From: Gammaproteobacteria bacterium
GTDB taxonomy: Bacteria; Pseudomonadota; Gammaproteobacteria; Poriferisulfidales; Poriferisulfidaceae
NCBI GenBank assembly: GCA_026706895.1
Contig: JAPOXW010000013.1
Coordinates: forward strand, 62,001-126,000
Direction: 5' to 3'
DNA: 64,000 bases
Each line of letters starts with the position of its first letter. Position 1 is the first letter of the stretch. The notes below the pieces were generated by a model. The model did no database searches. It was given only the letters and a program-made list of their open reading frames with translations, and was not told the origin of the DNA. Positions 39,999 to 50,465 of this stretch are shown here, one piece after another. A program made the translations under genes and the position numbers.

Positions 39999-42900
39999 GG
40001 CCCACCTCTGCCTGCTCGACCATTTCCATCGCCTGGGCTACGTTCACGGTAACCAGTCGGGACACACCGGGCTCGTTCATCGTCACTCCGACCAACTGGT
40101 CGACATGTTCCATGGTGATCTTGTTATGCGTGACGATGATGAACTGAACCTGTTCGCTCATCTCGTTCAGAATCTGGCAGAAGCGCAGCAGGTTGTCATC
40201 GGACAAGGGGGCGTCCACCTCGTCCAAGATGCAGAATGGCGCCGGGTTCAACATGAATAGCGATAACACCAGCGCCACGGCGACCATCGCCTGCTCCCCG
40301 CCAGACAGCATGTGCATGTTGCGGTAGCGTTTCCCGGGAGGGCGTGCCCGAACTTCGATGCCGGTGCTGAGGAGATTCTGCTCGGTCATCACCAGGTTGG
40401 CCTCGCCATCTTCACCGATGATGCGCGGGAACATCTGCTTCAGGTTTTCATTGACCTGGCTGAATGTCCGGCGAAAACGCTCACGTGTCTCACGATCAAT
40501 TCTCTCCATGGCATGATTCAATTTTTCAAGTGCCGCCTGGATGTCGTTCATCCGCTCTTCTTCCTTGTTCTTCTGTTCCAGCAACTCATCGTATTCCTGT
40601 GCTGCCGCCATGTTGACCGGCGGCATTCTCTCCAGACGGGCCTGAATCCGCAACACTTTCTTTTCCCACTGCTCCGCATCGGCGTCCTCCGGCAGGGTCT
40701 GCAGAATCTGTTCAGGTTCGCATTCCTGTTCGCGTAGCTGGCTAAGCAGTTGCTCGCAGGCGTTCTGAATCTCCTGCCGCTTCAGGTCCTTATCGTGCAA
40801 ATCCTTGCCCAGTTCCGTAGACCTTTGGCTGGACTCCCAGCGCTTGCGATCCAACTCGCTCAGCTCCGAGTTCAATTGCTCGGATGCGACCCGTTCCCGG
40901 CTCAAATGTTCTTTCGCCTCCTGCTCCTTTTCCCGCTTTTCCTTTAACTGCTGATCCAGATCTTCGTCCTCCTGAACCGCAGCCAGACCCTGCGACAGCT
41001 GATCCCGGCGTATGCGATGCCGCTGCAAAGTGTTCTGTTCCCGGGACAATTGCTGCTGCCGGGTTTCGGTCCCCATCTGCGCCGTATTGACCTCTAATTG
41101 AAACCGGTTCAGTTCTTCAGACTGCCGCCGGACCTCCTCGTCGCTTTTGCGCAGGATTTCCTGCGCGTCGGCATGGGCCGCATCCGCGCGGACGCTGTCC
41201 TGATCCAAGTCCTTGATCTGCCGCTCGCACTGCTGCAGCCTGTTTTGGGATTGCCGGATACTCTGTTGCAGTTTTTCCAGCCGCTGAGCCTGATTTTCGA
41301 GCCCCTGCAGTTGAGCCTTGCTGGCAGCGAACTCCTCGAATGCCTGATCGTATTCGGCCTGCAGGGCGGAACGACTCTCTTCCTGCTGCTTCAATTCCTG
41401 TTCCGCGGCCTGCTTGCGTTGCCCAATTTCCCCGGATTCGGATTCCAACTGCTTCAGCTTTTCTCCCAGTGCCTCGATTTCGCGCCGCCGTTCCAGCGCC
41501 CCTTCCGCCTGGCCTTCCGCGGCAGGTAGGCGCACCCAATCCGGACCCAGCCAAACTCCGCTCTGAGTGATGATCGATTGATGCGGCAGCAATGAATCAC
41601 GCACGGCGTAGGCCTGCTCCAGAGTCTCTGCAGCCAGCACTCCCCCCAGTTGGGACTCCAGCGAAAACGGGCTCTTGACCCGGCTCGCCAGCGACATGCG
41701 GTCAGGTTCGCGTGCCCCGGACGACCGGCGATCCAGCAACATCAGCGGGCTGGTTCCCGGCACTCGCGTTTCATCGACCGTCTCTGGCAGCCCTTCCACG
41801 CAAAATGCCTCCAGGTTTTCTGCCAACACGGTTTCCACTGCGAATTCCCAGCCGCTTTCCACTTCGATATGGTTCATCAAGCGTTCTCCCTGCAGGCGCA
41901 TCTCCTGCAAGGCCTTCGCACGCGCTTCCGAATCACTCGTCAGGCCTGCTTGTTGCAAGGCTTCCAGCGAAGCTAGGCGCCCCTGTGCCTGGGTCTTCTG
42001 CTCTTGCACCGCTGCCAGCGCTTCCTCACGCTGCTTCAGATCCAGACGGGCCTGCTGAATCTGATCCCAGTTCTGCTCCAGCTGCTCTTTGCACTGCTGC
42101 CAAGAAATCCTCGATGCATCGCATTTCTCCTTCAACGCAGTCCGCGGGTCTCCGCTTGCTTCCACCGCTCCCCCTGTCTCCCGCAGATGCTGCAATTCGT
42201 TCTTGTATTGCTGTAATTGCGTCTGTTCCCGGGTTCGTTCTTCGCGAACGGAGCCGATCTGTTCGCGGATCGTGTCGATTTTTTCTTGGCACTGACGGAG
42301 AGTTTTGGCCTGCTCCGTTCTCAAGGTTTCCGTCTTTTCTTGTTCGGCCTGAATTCTGGCCAATTCCTCGCTATTTTTCTCATGTTGCTGCCCGAGGCGC
42401 TTCAAATCCTCCTCAACCCTCTCTCCGCTCTCCTCCAATTCCCCGATTTCCACATCCAGCCGCTCGATTTCCTGGATTGCCTGCTCTTTCCGTTCGCGTT
42501 GCAGGCGGATACGCTGATCTATGGAGCCCGCATCTGCCAAGAGTTGCTGGTGGAGCGCCACGGCTTCATCCATTGACCGCCGGTTCAGATCGCATTCGCT
42601 GCGTTTCTTCTCGAAATCCTCGTTCAGGACCTTCAGTTTGTTCTCTTCCTGAATACGTTTTTTCTCGACGCCTGCATGTTCTTTTTCCCGGTCTTCCAGG
42701 ATCTTGCGTTGCTCCTGAAGCTGCAGGCTGACCCATTCGTTTTCACGCGCGCGATCTTCTTTCTGCAGGGATTCAAGCTTGCTCGCCTGCCCTTTTTGCT
42801 GTTTCAGATGGCGCAAACGTTGCTCGTGCTCTTGCAGTATGTCCTGCAACCGGCTGAGGTTCTCTTCGGTACGGCGAATCCGGTTCTCGGTGTCCCGGCG

Positions 42901-43431
42901 ACGTTCTCGGTACAGGGAAATTCCGGCAGCTTCCTCGATGTATTTGCGCATCTCATCAGGTTTCGCCTCGATCAGTCCCTGCACCATGCCCTGAGCAATG
43001 ATGGCGTAATTGCCCCGGCCGAGTCCGGTGCCCTGGAATAGGTCGGAGACATCCTTGCGGCGCACATGAGTGCCGTTGATGTAGTAGCGGGACTGGTGCT
43101 CCGCCTCACGGGAGACTTCACGACGGATCTTGATTTCGCTGAAATTCGCGTATTCGCCTCCGATCCGCCCGAGACTGTTGTCGATGACGACTTCGATCGA
43201 AGCCTGATCCAGACGCTTTCTGGCATCCGAGCCATCGAAGATGATGTCGTCGAGAGTTTCGCCCCGGATGTTGCGGGCGCTTTCGCCGAGAACCCAGCGG
43301 ATGGCATCGATGATGTTGGACTTGCCGCAGCCGTTGGGACCGACCACGCCCGTCAACGGCAAATCGAAGATGACCCGGGTTGGCTCTACAAAAGACTTGA
43401 ACCCGGACATCTGGATGCTGGTAAGACGCAT
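39991..43431 (-). CDS. smc: Chromosome segregation ATPase SMC
   Basis: The 1146-residue condensin subunit has Walker A GPNGCGKSNIIDA, long coiled coils on both sides of a hinge (about residues 500-650), and at the C-terminus the signature LSGGEQAMVAVALVL followed by Walker B CILDEVDAPL. Most gammaproteobacteria with MukB lack SMC, so this one belongs to the SMC-using branch. First gene of smc-zipA-ligA. Confidence 0.96.
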
Positions 43432-43505
43432 CTCAGACTTAGCTCTGTATTAGAATGGCCGCGTGATTATTCGGGGCAGAAAACTGACCTGAGAGCGGTT
43501 ACCCC

Positions 43506-43904
43506 ATGACTGCCCAGCCATCCAAAGCACTTGAGACTTTTGATAATCCTGAACCCAGTCGGGATTATACCATTCGCCTGGAAATTCCGGAGTTCACTTG
43601 CCTGTGTCCGTTGACCGGACAGCCCGATTTTGCGGCATTAACTCTCGAGTATGTCCCGGATGCCCTATGCGTCGAACTCAAGTCCCTCAAGCTGTATATC
43701 TGGTCCTTCCGAGATGAGGGAGCGTTCCACGAGGCCGTCAGCAATCAGATTCTCAATGATCTCGTGAAACTTCTGGCGCCCCGCTTCATGCGGCTGACCG
43801 CAGCATTCCGGGTACGAGGCGGCATTGCCACCACGGTTACGGTCGAACACCGGAAAGAAGGCTGGGTGTCGCCCGAATCCGTCGCCCTTCCCCCGGAGCG
43901 TTGA
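43506..43904 (+). CDS. queF: NADPH-dependent 7-cyano-7-deazaguanine reductase (type I)
   Basis: Reduces preQ0 to preQ1 in queuosine synthesis. The nucleophilic cysteine lies in [14 protein letters not shown] and the NADPH/substrate motif is [21 protein letters not shown]. At 132 residues it is the short, single-domain type rather than the fused E. coli type. Overlaps cysZ (TTG start) by 4 bases. Divergent from smc. Confidence 0.95.
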   Translation: MTAQPSKALETFDNPEPSRDYTIRLEIPEFTCLCPLTGQPDFAALTLEYVPDALCVELKSLKLYIWSFRDEGAFHEAVSNQILNDLVKLLAPRFMRLTAAFRVRGGIATTVTVEHRKEGWVSPESVALPPER

Positions 43905-44632
43905 AAGACTTCCTGATCGGCTTCGGGTATCCCTGGCGGGGACTGGGCGTCCTGTTCCAGCCACGCCTGCGCGCACTGGCATGGTGGCCGATCGTCATCA
44001 ATGCCGTACTTTTCTCCGTCGCTTTCTATTTTCTGGTCATAGAAGTCAATAATTGGATTTCCGATCTCCTGCCTGGATGGCTGACGTGGTTGGAATGGCT
44101 GCTATGGCCGCTGTTCATGCTGATCGCGCTGGCTGCCACGCTGTTCAGCTTTGCCCGTATTGCCAATTTGATCGCCGTGCCGTTCAATGCCCGGCTCTGC
44201 CGGGCACTCATGCGGATGAAGCCGGACGATCCGCTGACGCAGGCCGCAGAGAAACAGACGTGGCGCAATGATTTCCGCTTAGTTGGCCACGAGGTTCTGA
44301 AACTCGCCGTCTACCTCGCGTGGTTCCTCCCCTTGCTTGCCATGTCTTTCATCCCTTTTATCGGTTTCCTTGCCCAGATCGTGCTCCTGTACTACGGAAT
44401 TTACTGGTGTGCCCTGGAATATCTGGATTATCCTCTCAGCGAGGCAGGGACCCCGATGCGGCAGCTCCGGACCCGGCTGCGCGAACAGAGATTCCTGACC
44501 CTCGGGTTTGGGGCAGGCCAACTCTTGCTGTCCTTGACCCCGGTGTTCAACCTGATGTCCGTCCCGGCTGGGGTTGTTGCCGCTACCCGGCTGTGCCAGC
44601 AAAACCCTCTAAACCCTACAGCGTCGGACTGA
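43901..44632 (+). CDS. cysZ: Sulfate transporter CysZ-like membrane protein
   Basis: The 243-residue protein has four to six hydrophobic helices and the CysZ/EI24 pattern: [22 protein letters not shown] at the start, then a middle region with [11 protein letters not shown] and ALEYLDYP. CysZ carries sulfate into the cytoplasm. The TTG start overlaps the queF stop. Confidence 0.88.
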   Translation: MKDFLIGFGYPWRGLGVLFQPRLRALAWWPIVINAVLFSVAFYFLVIEVNNWISDLLPGWLTWLEWLLWPLFMLIALAATLFSFARIANLIAVPFNARLCRALMRMKPDDPLTQAAEKQTWRNDFRLVGHEVLKLAVYLAWFLPLLAMSFIPFIGFLAQIVLLYYGIYWCALEYLDYPLSEAGTPMRQLRTRLREQRFLTLGFGAGQLLLSLTPVFNLMSVPAGVVAATRLCQQNPLNPTASD

Positions 44633-44647
44633 CCAGAGACTCAAGCA

Positions 44648-45961
44648 TCAAGTTCGACCCTGCGTCCGGCGGCAAGTCAACGCGACCGGAACCCCCGGCA
44701 AGCGATACGCCTTACGGAACCGGTTGGCCAGATAGCGGCGGTAAGCACGCGGCATTAACTCAACGCGCGATCCGTGCAGGACGAGCCGCAGTGGGTGGTT
44801 CCCTCCCTGGTGGCCGTACCGGATATGGATTTGTCCCCCGCGAACCCGTGGCGGCGGATTCTGCTGCACAGCCCGCCGCAGGAAATTGTTAACTTCGGGT
44901 GTAGAGAAACTTCGCTCCGCGGCATCATGCAATTCAACCGCCTCTTGCAGCAGGCGGCCGAGCCCCGAGCCCTTGACTCCGGATGTGCGCACAACCGGGA
45001 GGTAGGAAGCAAATTGAAGCCGGCGTCCCAAACGCTGCGCGGCCCACGCCTGCTGCTCCGAGCCTAGCAGGTCGCACTTGTTCAGAGCTATGGCGACGGC
45101 ACGACCGGTATCCAGCGCCAGTGCGGCCAGCGCCGCATCCTGCTCCGCCGCTCCCTGCGCAGCATCAATCACCACGATCGCCACCTGTGCGCGCTGCACC
45201 GAGCGGAGCGCCTGCGCTACGCTAAATTTCTCAAGCGAGTCAGGCTCAATTCGGCTCTTGCGGCGGATTCCTGCCGTATCGACCAGCGTCATTTCCCGAT
45301 CCCGGAAAGTGAGTTGCACGTCGATGCTGTCCCGGGTCGTGCCAGGTTCGGGCGATACGACCAGGCGATCGCTTTGCAGCAAGCGGTTGATCAGAGTGGA
45401 CTTGCCCGCGTTGGGTCGCCCGATTACCGAGACCCGGATTCGGTTCGGATCCGTATCCGAATCCGTCGATGCCGCCTCAACCGGAATTGTGGAATCCAGC
45501 AGCGCCGTGACTCCCGAACCCCGCTTCGCACTGATTCCGAACAATGCGCTTGCGCCAAGTTCGGCGAATTCCGCCACTGCCGCATGCGGGTCGCGCCCAT
45601 CGACCTTATTGACTGCCACCAAAAGCGGTTTGCCGCAGGTCCGCAGGCGTGCATGAAATTCCTGATCGCTGGCAACGCAGCCTTCTTGCGCATCGACCAC
45701 CAGTACCAGAACATCTGCCTCTGCAATTGCCTGTTCGGTCTGCCGCATCAGCTCCCGCTCTATTTCGGTGTAGGCTTCGGTCATACCTCCGGTATCGACC
45801 ACTACGAACGCGCGGCCATCGTGATCCGCCAGTCGGTAGCGTCGATCCCGGGTCACCCCGGGAACGTCCGCGACTAAAGCGTCCCGACTGCCAGTCAGGC
45901 GGTTAAAAAGAGTGGACTTGCCGACATTGGGCCGGCCGAGCAAGGCGACGACGGGAACCAT
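44648..45961 (-). CDS. der: Ribosome-assembly GTPase Der (EngA)
   Basis: Two tandem GTPase domains, each with its own P loop (GRPNVGKSTLFNRL and GRPNAGKSTLINRLL), switch motifs (DTGG and DTAG), and NKVD / NKCD. A C-terminal KH-like domain ends the 437-residue protein (GQIHIRYGHQGGNHPLRLVLHG is replaced here by its close variant). Der acts in 50S assembly. Last gene of hisS-yfgM-bamB-der. Confidence 0.95.
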   Translation of the reverse strand: MVPVVALLGRPNVGKSTLFNRLTGSRDALVADVPGVTRDRRYRLADHDGRAFVVVDTGGMTEAYTEIERELMRQTEQAIAEADVLVLVVDAQEGCVASDQEFHARLRTCGKPLLVAVNKVDGRDPHAAVAEFAELGASALFGISAKRGSGVTALLDSTIPVEAASTDSDTDPNRIRVSVIGRPNAGKSTLINRLLQSDRLVVSPEPGTTRDSIDVQLTFRDREMTLVDTAGIRRKSRIEPDSLEKFSVAQALRSVQRAQVAIVVIDAAQGAAEQDAALAALALDTGRAVAIALNKCDLLGSEQQAWAAQRLGRRLQFASYLPVVRTSGVKGSGLGRLLQEAVELHDAAERSFSTPEVNNFLRRAVQQNPPPRVRGGQIHIRYGHQGGNHPLRLVLHGSRVELMPRAYRRYLANRFRKAYRLPGVPVALTCRRTQGRT

Positions 45962-45976
45962 GGCCGAAAACCCAAA

Positions 45977-47182
45977 TCATGATTCGCCCGCGGCTGTCCC
46001 CAGCAACGGCACAAATTGATAGGCCGCAAATCGGCCATTGAGGTGCAACAGGTAAATTCGGTCCAGTCGCACTTGCGGAGGAGCCTGCAGGGGACCGTCT
46101 ACCTTGTGGCGTGCGACGATCTCACCATCGGTGATCTGGAACCAGTGCAGGTAGCCTTCGAAATCCACGGCAATGACGTGCAGGCCAGTCGGTGCAGGTG
46201 CGCTGAGACCCCGGTATGCGAGTTCATCCTGTTCCCAGTACACGCCACCATTCTCTTTATTCAGCGACCACAGAGTGCTTTGGAGATCGGTCACGTACAC
46301 GGCCACTTCATCGACCCCCGGGGCATGAAGAGCTTTTATTTCTTTCGCCCACAGCAGGTTGCCTTCCACTGTCTCCACCGCACCAACCTGGTTGCTTAGT
46401 GCGGCGGCATAGGCCACTCCTTCCACTAGTCGCACCGGTCCGTCTATGTCTACGACTCGTTCCAGTTCGGTCCGGCCGGTTGGAATCGCTAACCGCACTT
46501 CCCAGTGCTGCAATCCGCTCTTGGAATCAAATGCAATCAGCCGCCCGTCGTCAAATCCGGTTATCAGCCGATCCTCCTGCGCTGCCGGTTCACCTGCACC
46601 GCGCAGAGTCAGGCTGGGGCTGCTGTGGACATGGCTCCACAGCAAAGTCCCATCCTCGGCATTCAGCACGCTCAGGCGGCCATCGTTGCTGCGAACAGCC
46701 AGGTAACCGTCCGGCAGAGCCTTCAGGCTCAACACTTCGCTGGGGACGGTCTGCTTCCAGGTCTGAGCACCGGTCCCTCGATTCAAGGAGAACACTTCCT
46801 GCTCCCAAGTCCCCACGTAGACCCGATGGTCGTCGGCCGCAACACCCGCCAAGATTGTTCCTTCGACACTGGCTTCCCAGAGCCTCGCACCCGTCGAAGC
46901 ATTCAGTGCGACGACCTCACCGTCATTGGCGGCCAACAGCACATGATCGCGATCAATCCATGGTGCCACGTGACTGTCCGGGTCGCTGTACTCGGAACCA
47001 ACCGAATAATCCCACAGCGGGGTCAACGCAATTCGGTTGATTACCGGCTGCAGTTCAGCAATGCGCGTGGGGTCTTTCTCCCAAAGTTCCTGAAGGCCGA
47101 CAAGCGGGTTAGACATATCGGCGCAGGCCGACAATCCCACTGCACAGGCGAGCAGCAGGACCGTCGAATCAATTGGCTTCAC
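45977..47182 (-). CDS. bamB: Outer-membrane assembly lipoprotein BamB
   Basis: Beta-propeller scaffold of the BAM complex. A signal peptide ends at the lipobox VGLSAC, followed by repeated PQQ-like blades (VLLAANDGEVVALNASTGARLWEA, VYVGTWEQEVFSLNRGTG). A GTG start at 47182 gives the short N-region; the frame opens to 47203 but that lies in the yfgM 3' end. It overlaps yfgM by 14 bases. About 400 residues, normal. Confidence 0.92.
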   Translation of the reverse strand: MKPIDSTVLLLACAVGLSACADMSNPLVGLQELWEKDPTRIAELQPVINRIALTPLWDYSVGSEYSDPDSHVAPWIDRDHVLLAANDGEVVALNASTGARLWEASVEGTILAGVAADDHRVYVGTWEQEVFSLNRGTGAQTWKQTVPSEVLSLKALPDGYLAVRSNDGRLSVLNAEDGTLLWSHVHSSPSLTLRGAGEPAAQEDRLITGFDDGRLIAFDSKSGLQHWEVRLAIPTGRTELERVVDIDGPVRLVEGVAYAAALSNQVGAVETVEGNLLWAKEIKALHAPGVDEVAVYVTDLQSTLWSLNKENGGVYWEQDELAYRGLSAPAPTGLHVIAVDFEGYLHWFQITDGEIVARHKVDGPLQAPPQVRLDRIYLLHLNGRFAAYQFVPLLGTAAGES

Positions 47183-47801
47183 TCTGCTCTCCGAGTTCGG
47201 CAAGTTTCAATTCGAGAAACTTGCCGCTGTTCCCCTTCTCAAGTGCCTGAACATATTCGTGGCGGGCTTCCTGGACCCGACCGGATTGCCGGTACAGGTC
47301 ACCGCGGATCTCATGCACCAATCCTTCGTAGCCTTCCAGCGATACGTTCGACAAAACCTTTAGTCCCTCTTCCCATTGCTGCTGTGCCGCATGCAGCCTC
47401 GCAAGACGCAGTGCCGCCACCGGTGCAATCAGCAGATCGTCCGAATTTTCGTATGCCCATCGCAACAGGCGGATCGCCTCTTCCGGCTGCTGGTCTTCCT
47501 GGTACAGTCGGGCAGAAATCAGGCTGGCCATCGAGGCATACACGGTCCCCCCATATTTTTGCCGCAATCGCTCTCCCGTTTCGTGGGCCTGCTGTGCTTG
47601 CTCACCCTCCAGATGGGCTCGGTACTGCTGGTATAAAACAGCCGCTCCTGTCGCTTCCCGCTCCTGCCAGTAGTTCCAGCCCTTGTAGCCTCCAACTCCC
47701 GCCAGCGCCAGTCCTGCGCCCAGCAATACCCATGCGAGATTGGCCTTCCACCAATCCCGAAATTCTTCCAATTGTTGCTGTTCTTCAGGGCTTAAAGCCA
47801 T
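47169..47801 (-). CDS. yfgM: YfgM, SecYEG-associated TPR protein
   Basis: The 210-residue protein has an N-terminal membrane helix (LAWVLLGAGLALAGVGGYKGW) and a TPR-like periplasmic helical domain. YfgM links periplasmic chaperones to the translocon. Normally it directly follows hisS; here a tnpB element lies between them. Confidence 0.9.
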   Translation of the reverse strand: MALSPEEQQQLEEFRDWWKANLAWVLLGAGLALAGVGGYKGWNYWQEREATGAAVLYQQYRAHLEGEQAQQAHETGERLRQKYGGTVYASMASLISARLYQEDQQPEEAIRLLRWAYENSDDLLIAPVAALRLARLHAAQQQWEEGLKVLSNVSLEGYEGLVHEIRGDLYRQSGRVQEARHEYVQALEKGNSGKFLELKLAELGEQSEAN

Positions 47802-47849
47802 GATTGTTATCCGGTCGGAGCAAAGTGTTCAGCGAGAACCGCGGCGACA

Positions 47850-48010
47850 TTATGGGACTTATATACAACAATCCGCAAGCAGACCTTGTATATCCATTGA
47901 CAGATCATCGGGGTCACTTGACCGGGCTAGGCCCGAAGGCCCAGCCCTGACAGAGGCGAACGCCCCTCCCTGTCCAGCCGCGCCAGTCCCCAGCGCCAAT
48001 ATATTGAACG
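47850..48010 (-). ncRNA. Candidate omegaRNA region at the tnpB 3' end
   Basis: TnpB guide RNAs overlap the 3' end of the gene and continue past the stop. Here a stable hairpin lies inside the coding end at 47926-47945: an 8-bp stem with one G-U pair closed by a UUCG loop. The span given is approximate; the guide would lie just beyond its downstream (lower-coordinate) end. Confidence 0.35.
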
Positions 48011-49169
48011 CGGCATTGATGTCCGCATTCCCCACGTATCCGCAGGATACGCATTTGAATCTCTCCTTCCGGCGATTTTCTTCCGCCACATGCCCGCACC
48101 GGTGGCAGGTCTGACTGGTGTACGCCGGATTGACCTTCTCTAACCGGTGTGCCTTGTACCCCAGCATCCAGCGCAACCGGCCCCAGCCACTTTCCGTAAT
48201 TCCCCGGTTCAAGGCGGACTTCGCCTTAACATTCTTGCCGGGCTTCTCCACCGTACCCTTGGCCGATCTCATCATAGACTTGATCTTCAGACCTTCCACG
48301 CAAACCGTCCCGAATTGACCAGCCAGGTCGTGGCTGACATGGTGCTTCCAGTTGTCTCGGATATGGGCGATTTTTCGATATAGTCTCGCGACAATCCTGC
48401 GCTCCTTCTCCCGTCGACCCGAATTGACCTTGATGATCTTGCCCTGCTGAGTTTGTCTCGGTTTCCCGCCATCGTCCAGCAAAAACATGCGTTTGCGCCG
48501 GTGCATCTTGCGTTGATGTCTCTTCAGCCGGGCCTCAAGGCGGGACACATCCGGCATAAATATGCGTTTCTGCTCGGTGGTCGCCACGTTCCACTTGCCC
48601 ATGTCCACGCCCACCGCCTTGCCATTGTCCTCCAACTCCACGTCCGGAACTTCCCGGAACACCGAGACATACCACTTCCCGTTGGGATGCTTGACCACCA
48701 CAGCCTGCTTTACCTCGCCGTACGCCCACGGGTCGCCACCCTGACGGCGGACCGGCACCCAACCAACCTTGGGGACATGCAGCTTGCCGTTCTCAATCCG
48801 CACGTTCTGTGGGATCGTGAACGAGTCACCATCTTCCCTGTGCTTGAATTTCGGAAAGCCACGTTTGCCCTTTCTGGCTTCTTTCATGGCATCAGCATAC
48901 CGCTTCAGTACATACCGAACTTCCGCATACGGCAATTCCTTCAGCCATTCATGGCCTTCGCTGTTGCGTAGCCTAGTGAATTCCAGACCCAAGTTGAAGA
49001 AAGTCGGCGAAGGCTTTTCGCCCCTGTCTTCTTCGTAGGCTTTCATCGCATCCCGGTTCTGCCGGATCGCCCAGTTCCAGACATAGCGGTTCGCCCCGGC
49101 GATGCCGGACAGTAACTGAGCCCGGCGTAGGGTGCCCGGATACAGACGATAGACGGAAGAGCGAATCAT
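47859..49169 (-). CDS. tnpB: TnpB, RNA-guided endonuclease of an IS200/IS605 or IS607-type element
   Basis: The 436-residue protein is a full TnpB. The RuvC-like catalytic acids are D189 (VGVDMGKWN), E292 (CVEGLKIKSM) and D383 (GNADINAAFNI), and the zinc ribbon is C355/C358 and C373/C376. TnpB cuts DNA next to its insertion motif using an RNA made from its own 3' end, Cas12-style. All catalytic residues are intact. It is oriented with its 3' end towards yfgM, so its guide would come from sequence on that side. Confidence 0.92.
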   Translation of the reverse strand: MIRSSVYRLYPGTLRRAQLLSGIAGANRYVWNWAIRQNRDAMKAYEEDRGEKPSPTFFNLGLEFTRLRNSEGHEWLKELPYAEVRYVLKRYADAMKEARKGKRGFPKFKHREDGDSFTIPQNVRIENGKLHVPKVGWVPVRRQGGDPWAYGEVKQAVVVKHPNGKWYVSVFREVPDVELEDNGKAVGVDMGKWNVATTEQKRIFMPDVSRLEARLKRHQRKMHRRKRMFLLDDGGKPRQTQQGKIIKVNSGRREKERRIVARLYRKIAHIRDNWKHHVSHDLAGQFGTVCVEGLKIKSMMRSAKGTVEKPGKNVKAKSALNRGITESGWGRLRWMLGYKAHRLEKVNPAYTSQTCHRCGHVAEENRRKERFKCVSCGYVGNADINAAFNILALGTGAAGQGGAFASVRAGPSGLARSSDPDDLSMDIQGLLADCCI

Positions 49170-49208
49170 GTGGGTTCAAAAACCATTATGTCCGATATCG
49201 AGCCAGCA

Positions 49209-50465
49209 TCAAGAGTTTCTATCAAATTGTATGTAAGCCCCAATATTATCCAATAAAATTGTCTGCTGCTCTTCCGGACCCCGTAGGAATTTAAGGACTA
49301 CGCTCTTCTGCTTGAGCTCTTCCTCGCCCATTATCAAGACGGCACGCGCGCCACTTTTGTCGGCACGGCGCATCTGGGATTTCATGCTTCCTCCTTCCAT
49401 ATTCATTCGGACTCGAAGATTCGGATTTTCCTGTCTCAGTCGCATGGCTAAAGTGCTCATGCATGCTGTTGCGCCCTCTCCCAAGGCAACCAGGTAAACA
49501 TCCACTGCCGCCGCCGCTCCCGTTTCCAGGCATTCGCGGATTCGCTCCAATCCGAGTGCGAATCCAGCCGCCGGAGTGGCCCGCCCCCCCAATTGCTCAA
49601 CCAGGCGGTCATAGCGTCCGCCTCCGCCCAACGCGGATTGGGCACCCAGACTTTCCTCCACCCATTCGAATACAGTGAAATCATAGTAGTCCAACCCTCG
49701 GACCAGCCTCGGACTGAGGGTGTAATCGATTCCATGGGCATCCAGTATTTCCCTCAAGCCCTCGAAATGGGCCCAGGATTCCGTCCCCAGCAGGTCTTCC
49801 AGCCGGGGAGCCTCTTCCAGAAGATCCTGGATGGACTTCGATTTACTGTCGAGCAGCCGTAACGGGTTGGTCTTGAGTCGCCTGCGGTCATCGTCTTCCA
49901 GTTGCGATTCGAACCGCGAAAAATAATCCACCAATTGCCTTCGCCAAGCCGCACGCTCATCCGGGTTTCCCAGGGTATTCAGCATCAGCTGGGGAGACAG
50001 GCCGAGTCGTTGCCAACCCTGCCAGCCCAGCAGGAGAATCTCTGCATCGATGTCCGGCCCGCACATGCCGAAAGTTTCCACCCCGAACTGATCGAATTGG
50101 CGCAGGCGGCCTTTCTGTGGACGCTCATGCCGGAAAAACGAACCCAAGTACCACAGGCGCTGCTGCCGGTTGGGGGTCAACCCATGTTGAATCGCCGCGC
50201 GCACGCAACCCGCCGTCCCTTCCGGTCGCAGGCTCAAAGACTCTCCATTGCGGTCTTCAAAGGTATACATCTCCTTTTCGACGATATCGGTCGTCTCCCC
50301 GATGGATCGCTGGAACAGCGCGGTAGGCTCCACCGATGGGAAGCGGATTTCCTCATATCCGAATCCACATGCCGCGTCGATCCACACTTGCTCGATCTGG
50401 CGCCGGATCTGAGCTTCGTCCGGTAGGACATCGTGCATCCCGCGCACCGATTGCAGACGACTCAT
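49209..50465 (-). CDS. hisS: Histidyl-tRNA synthetase
   Basis: Class II synthetase with the start [16 protein letters not shown], motif 2 region (GSFFRHERPQKGRLRQFDQFG), the histidine-specific LVRGLDYYDFTVFEW and motif 3 (AAGFALGLERI). The 418-residue length is normal. The start at 50465 overlaps the rlmN stop by ATGA. The stop codon coincides with the TTGAT at the edge of the tnpB element, which leaves the protein intact. Confidence 0.96.
   Translation of the reverse strand: MSRLQSVRGMHDVLPDEAQIRRQIEQVWIDAACGFGYEEIRFPSVEPTALFQRSIGETTDIVEKEMYTFEDRNGESLSLRPEGTAGCVRAAIQHGLTPNRQQRLWYLGSFFRHERPQKGRLRQFDQFGVETFGMCGPDIDAEILLLGWQGWQRLGLSPQLMLNTLGNPDERAAWRRQLVDYFSRFESQLEDDDRRRLKTNPLRLLDSKSKSIQDLLEEAPRLEDLLGTESWAHFEGLREILDAHGIDYTLSPRLVRGLDYYDFTVFEWVEESLGAQSALGGGGRYDRLVEQLGGRATPAAGFALGLERIRECLETGAAAAVDVYLVALGEGATACMSTLAMRLRQENPNLRVRMNMEGGSMKSQMRRADKSGARAVLIMGEEELKQKSVVLKFLRGPEEQQTILLDNIGAYIQFDRNS

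Larger units (their letters stand above)
47846..49192 (-). mobile_element. tnpB-only element inserted between hisS and yfgM
   Basis: The region between two genes that are adjacent in many gammaproteobacteria holds only a TnpB gene and short flanks. No TnpA recombinase is present, so it would depend on one elsewhere. A 10-bp motif with one mismatch occurs in inverse orientation at 47846-47855 and 49183-49192 and may mark the ends, although IS605 elements have no true inverted repeats. On the hisS side, TTGAT, the sequence preferred as insertion site by some TnpB elements, occurs on the minus strand at 49208-49212, overlapping the hisS stop. Boundaries are uncertain by some tens of bases. Confidence 0.6.
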
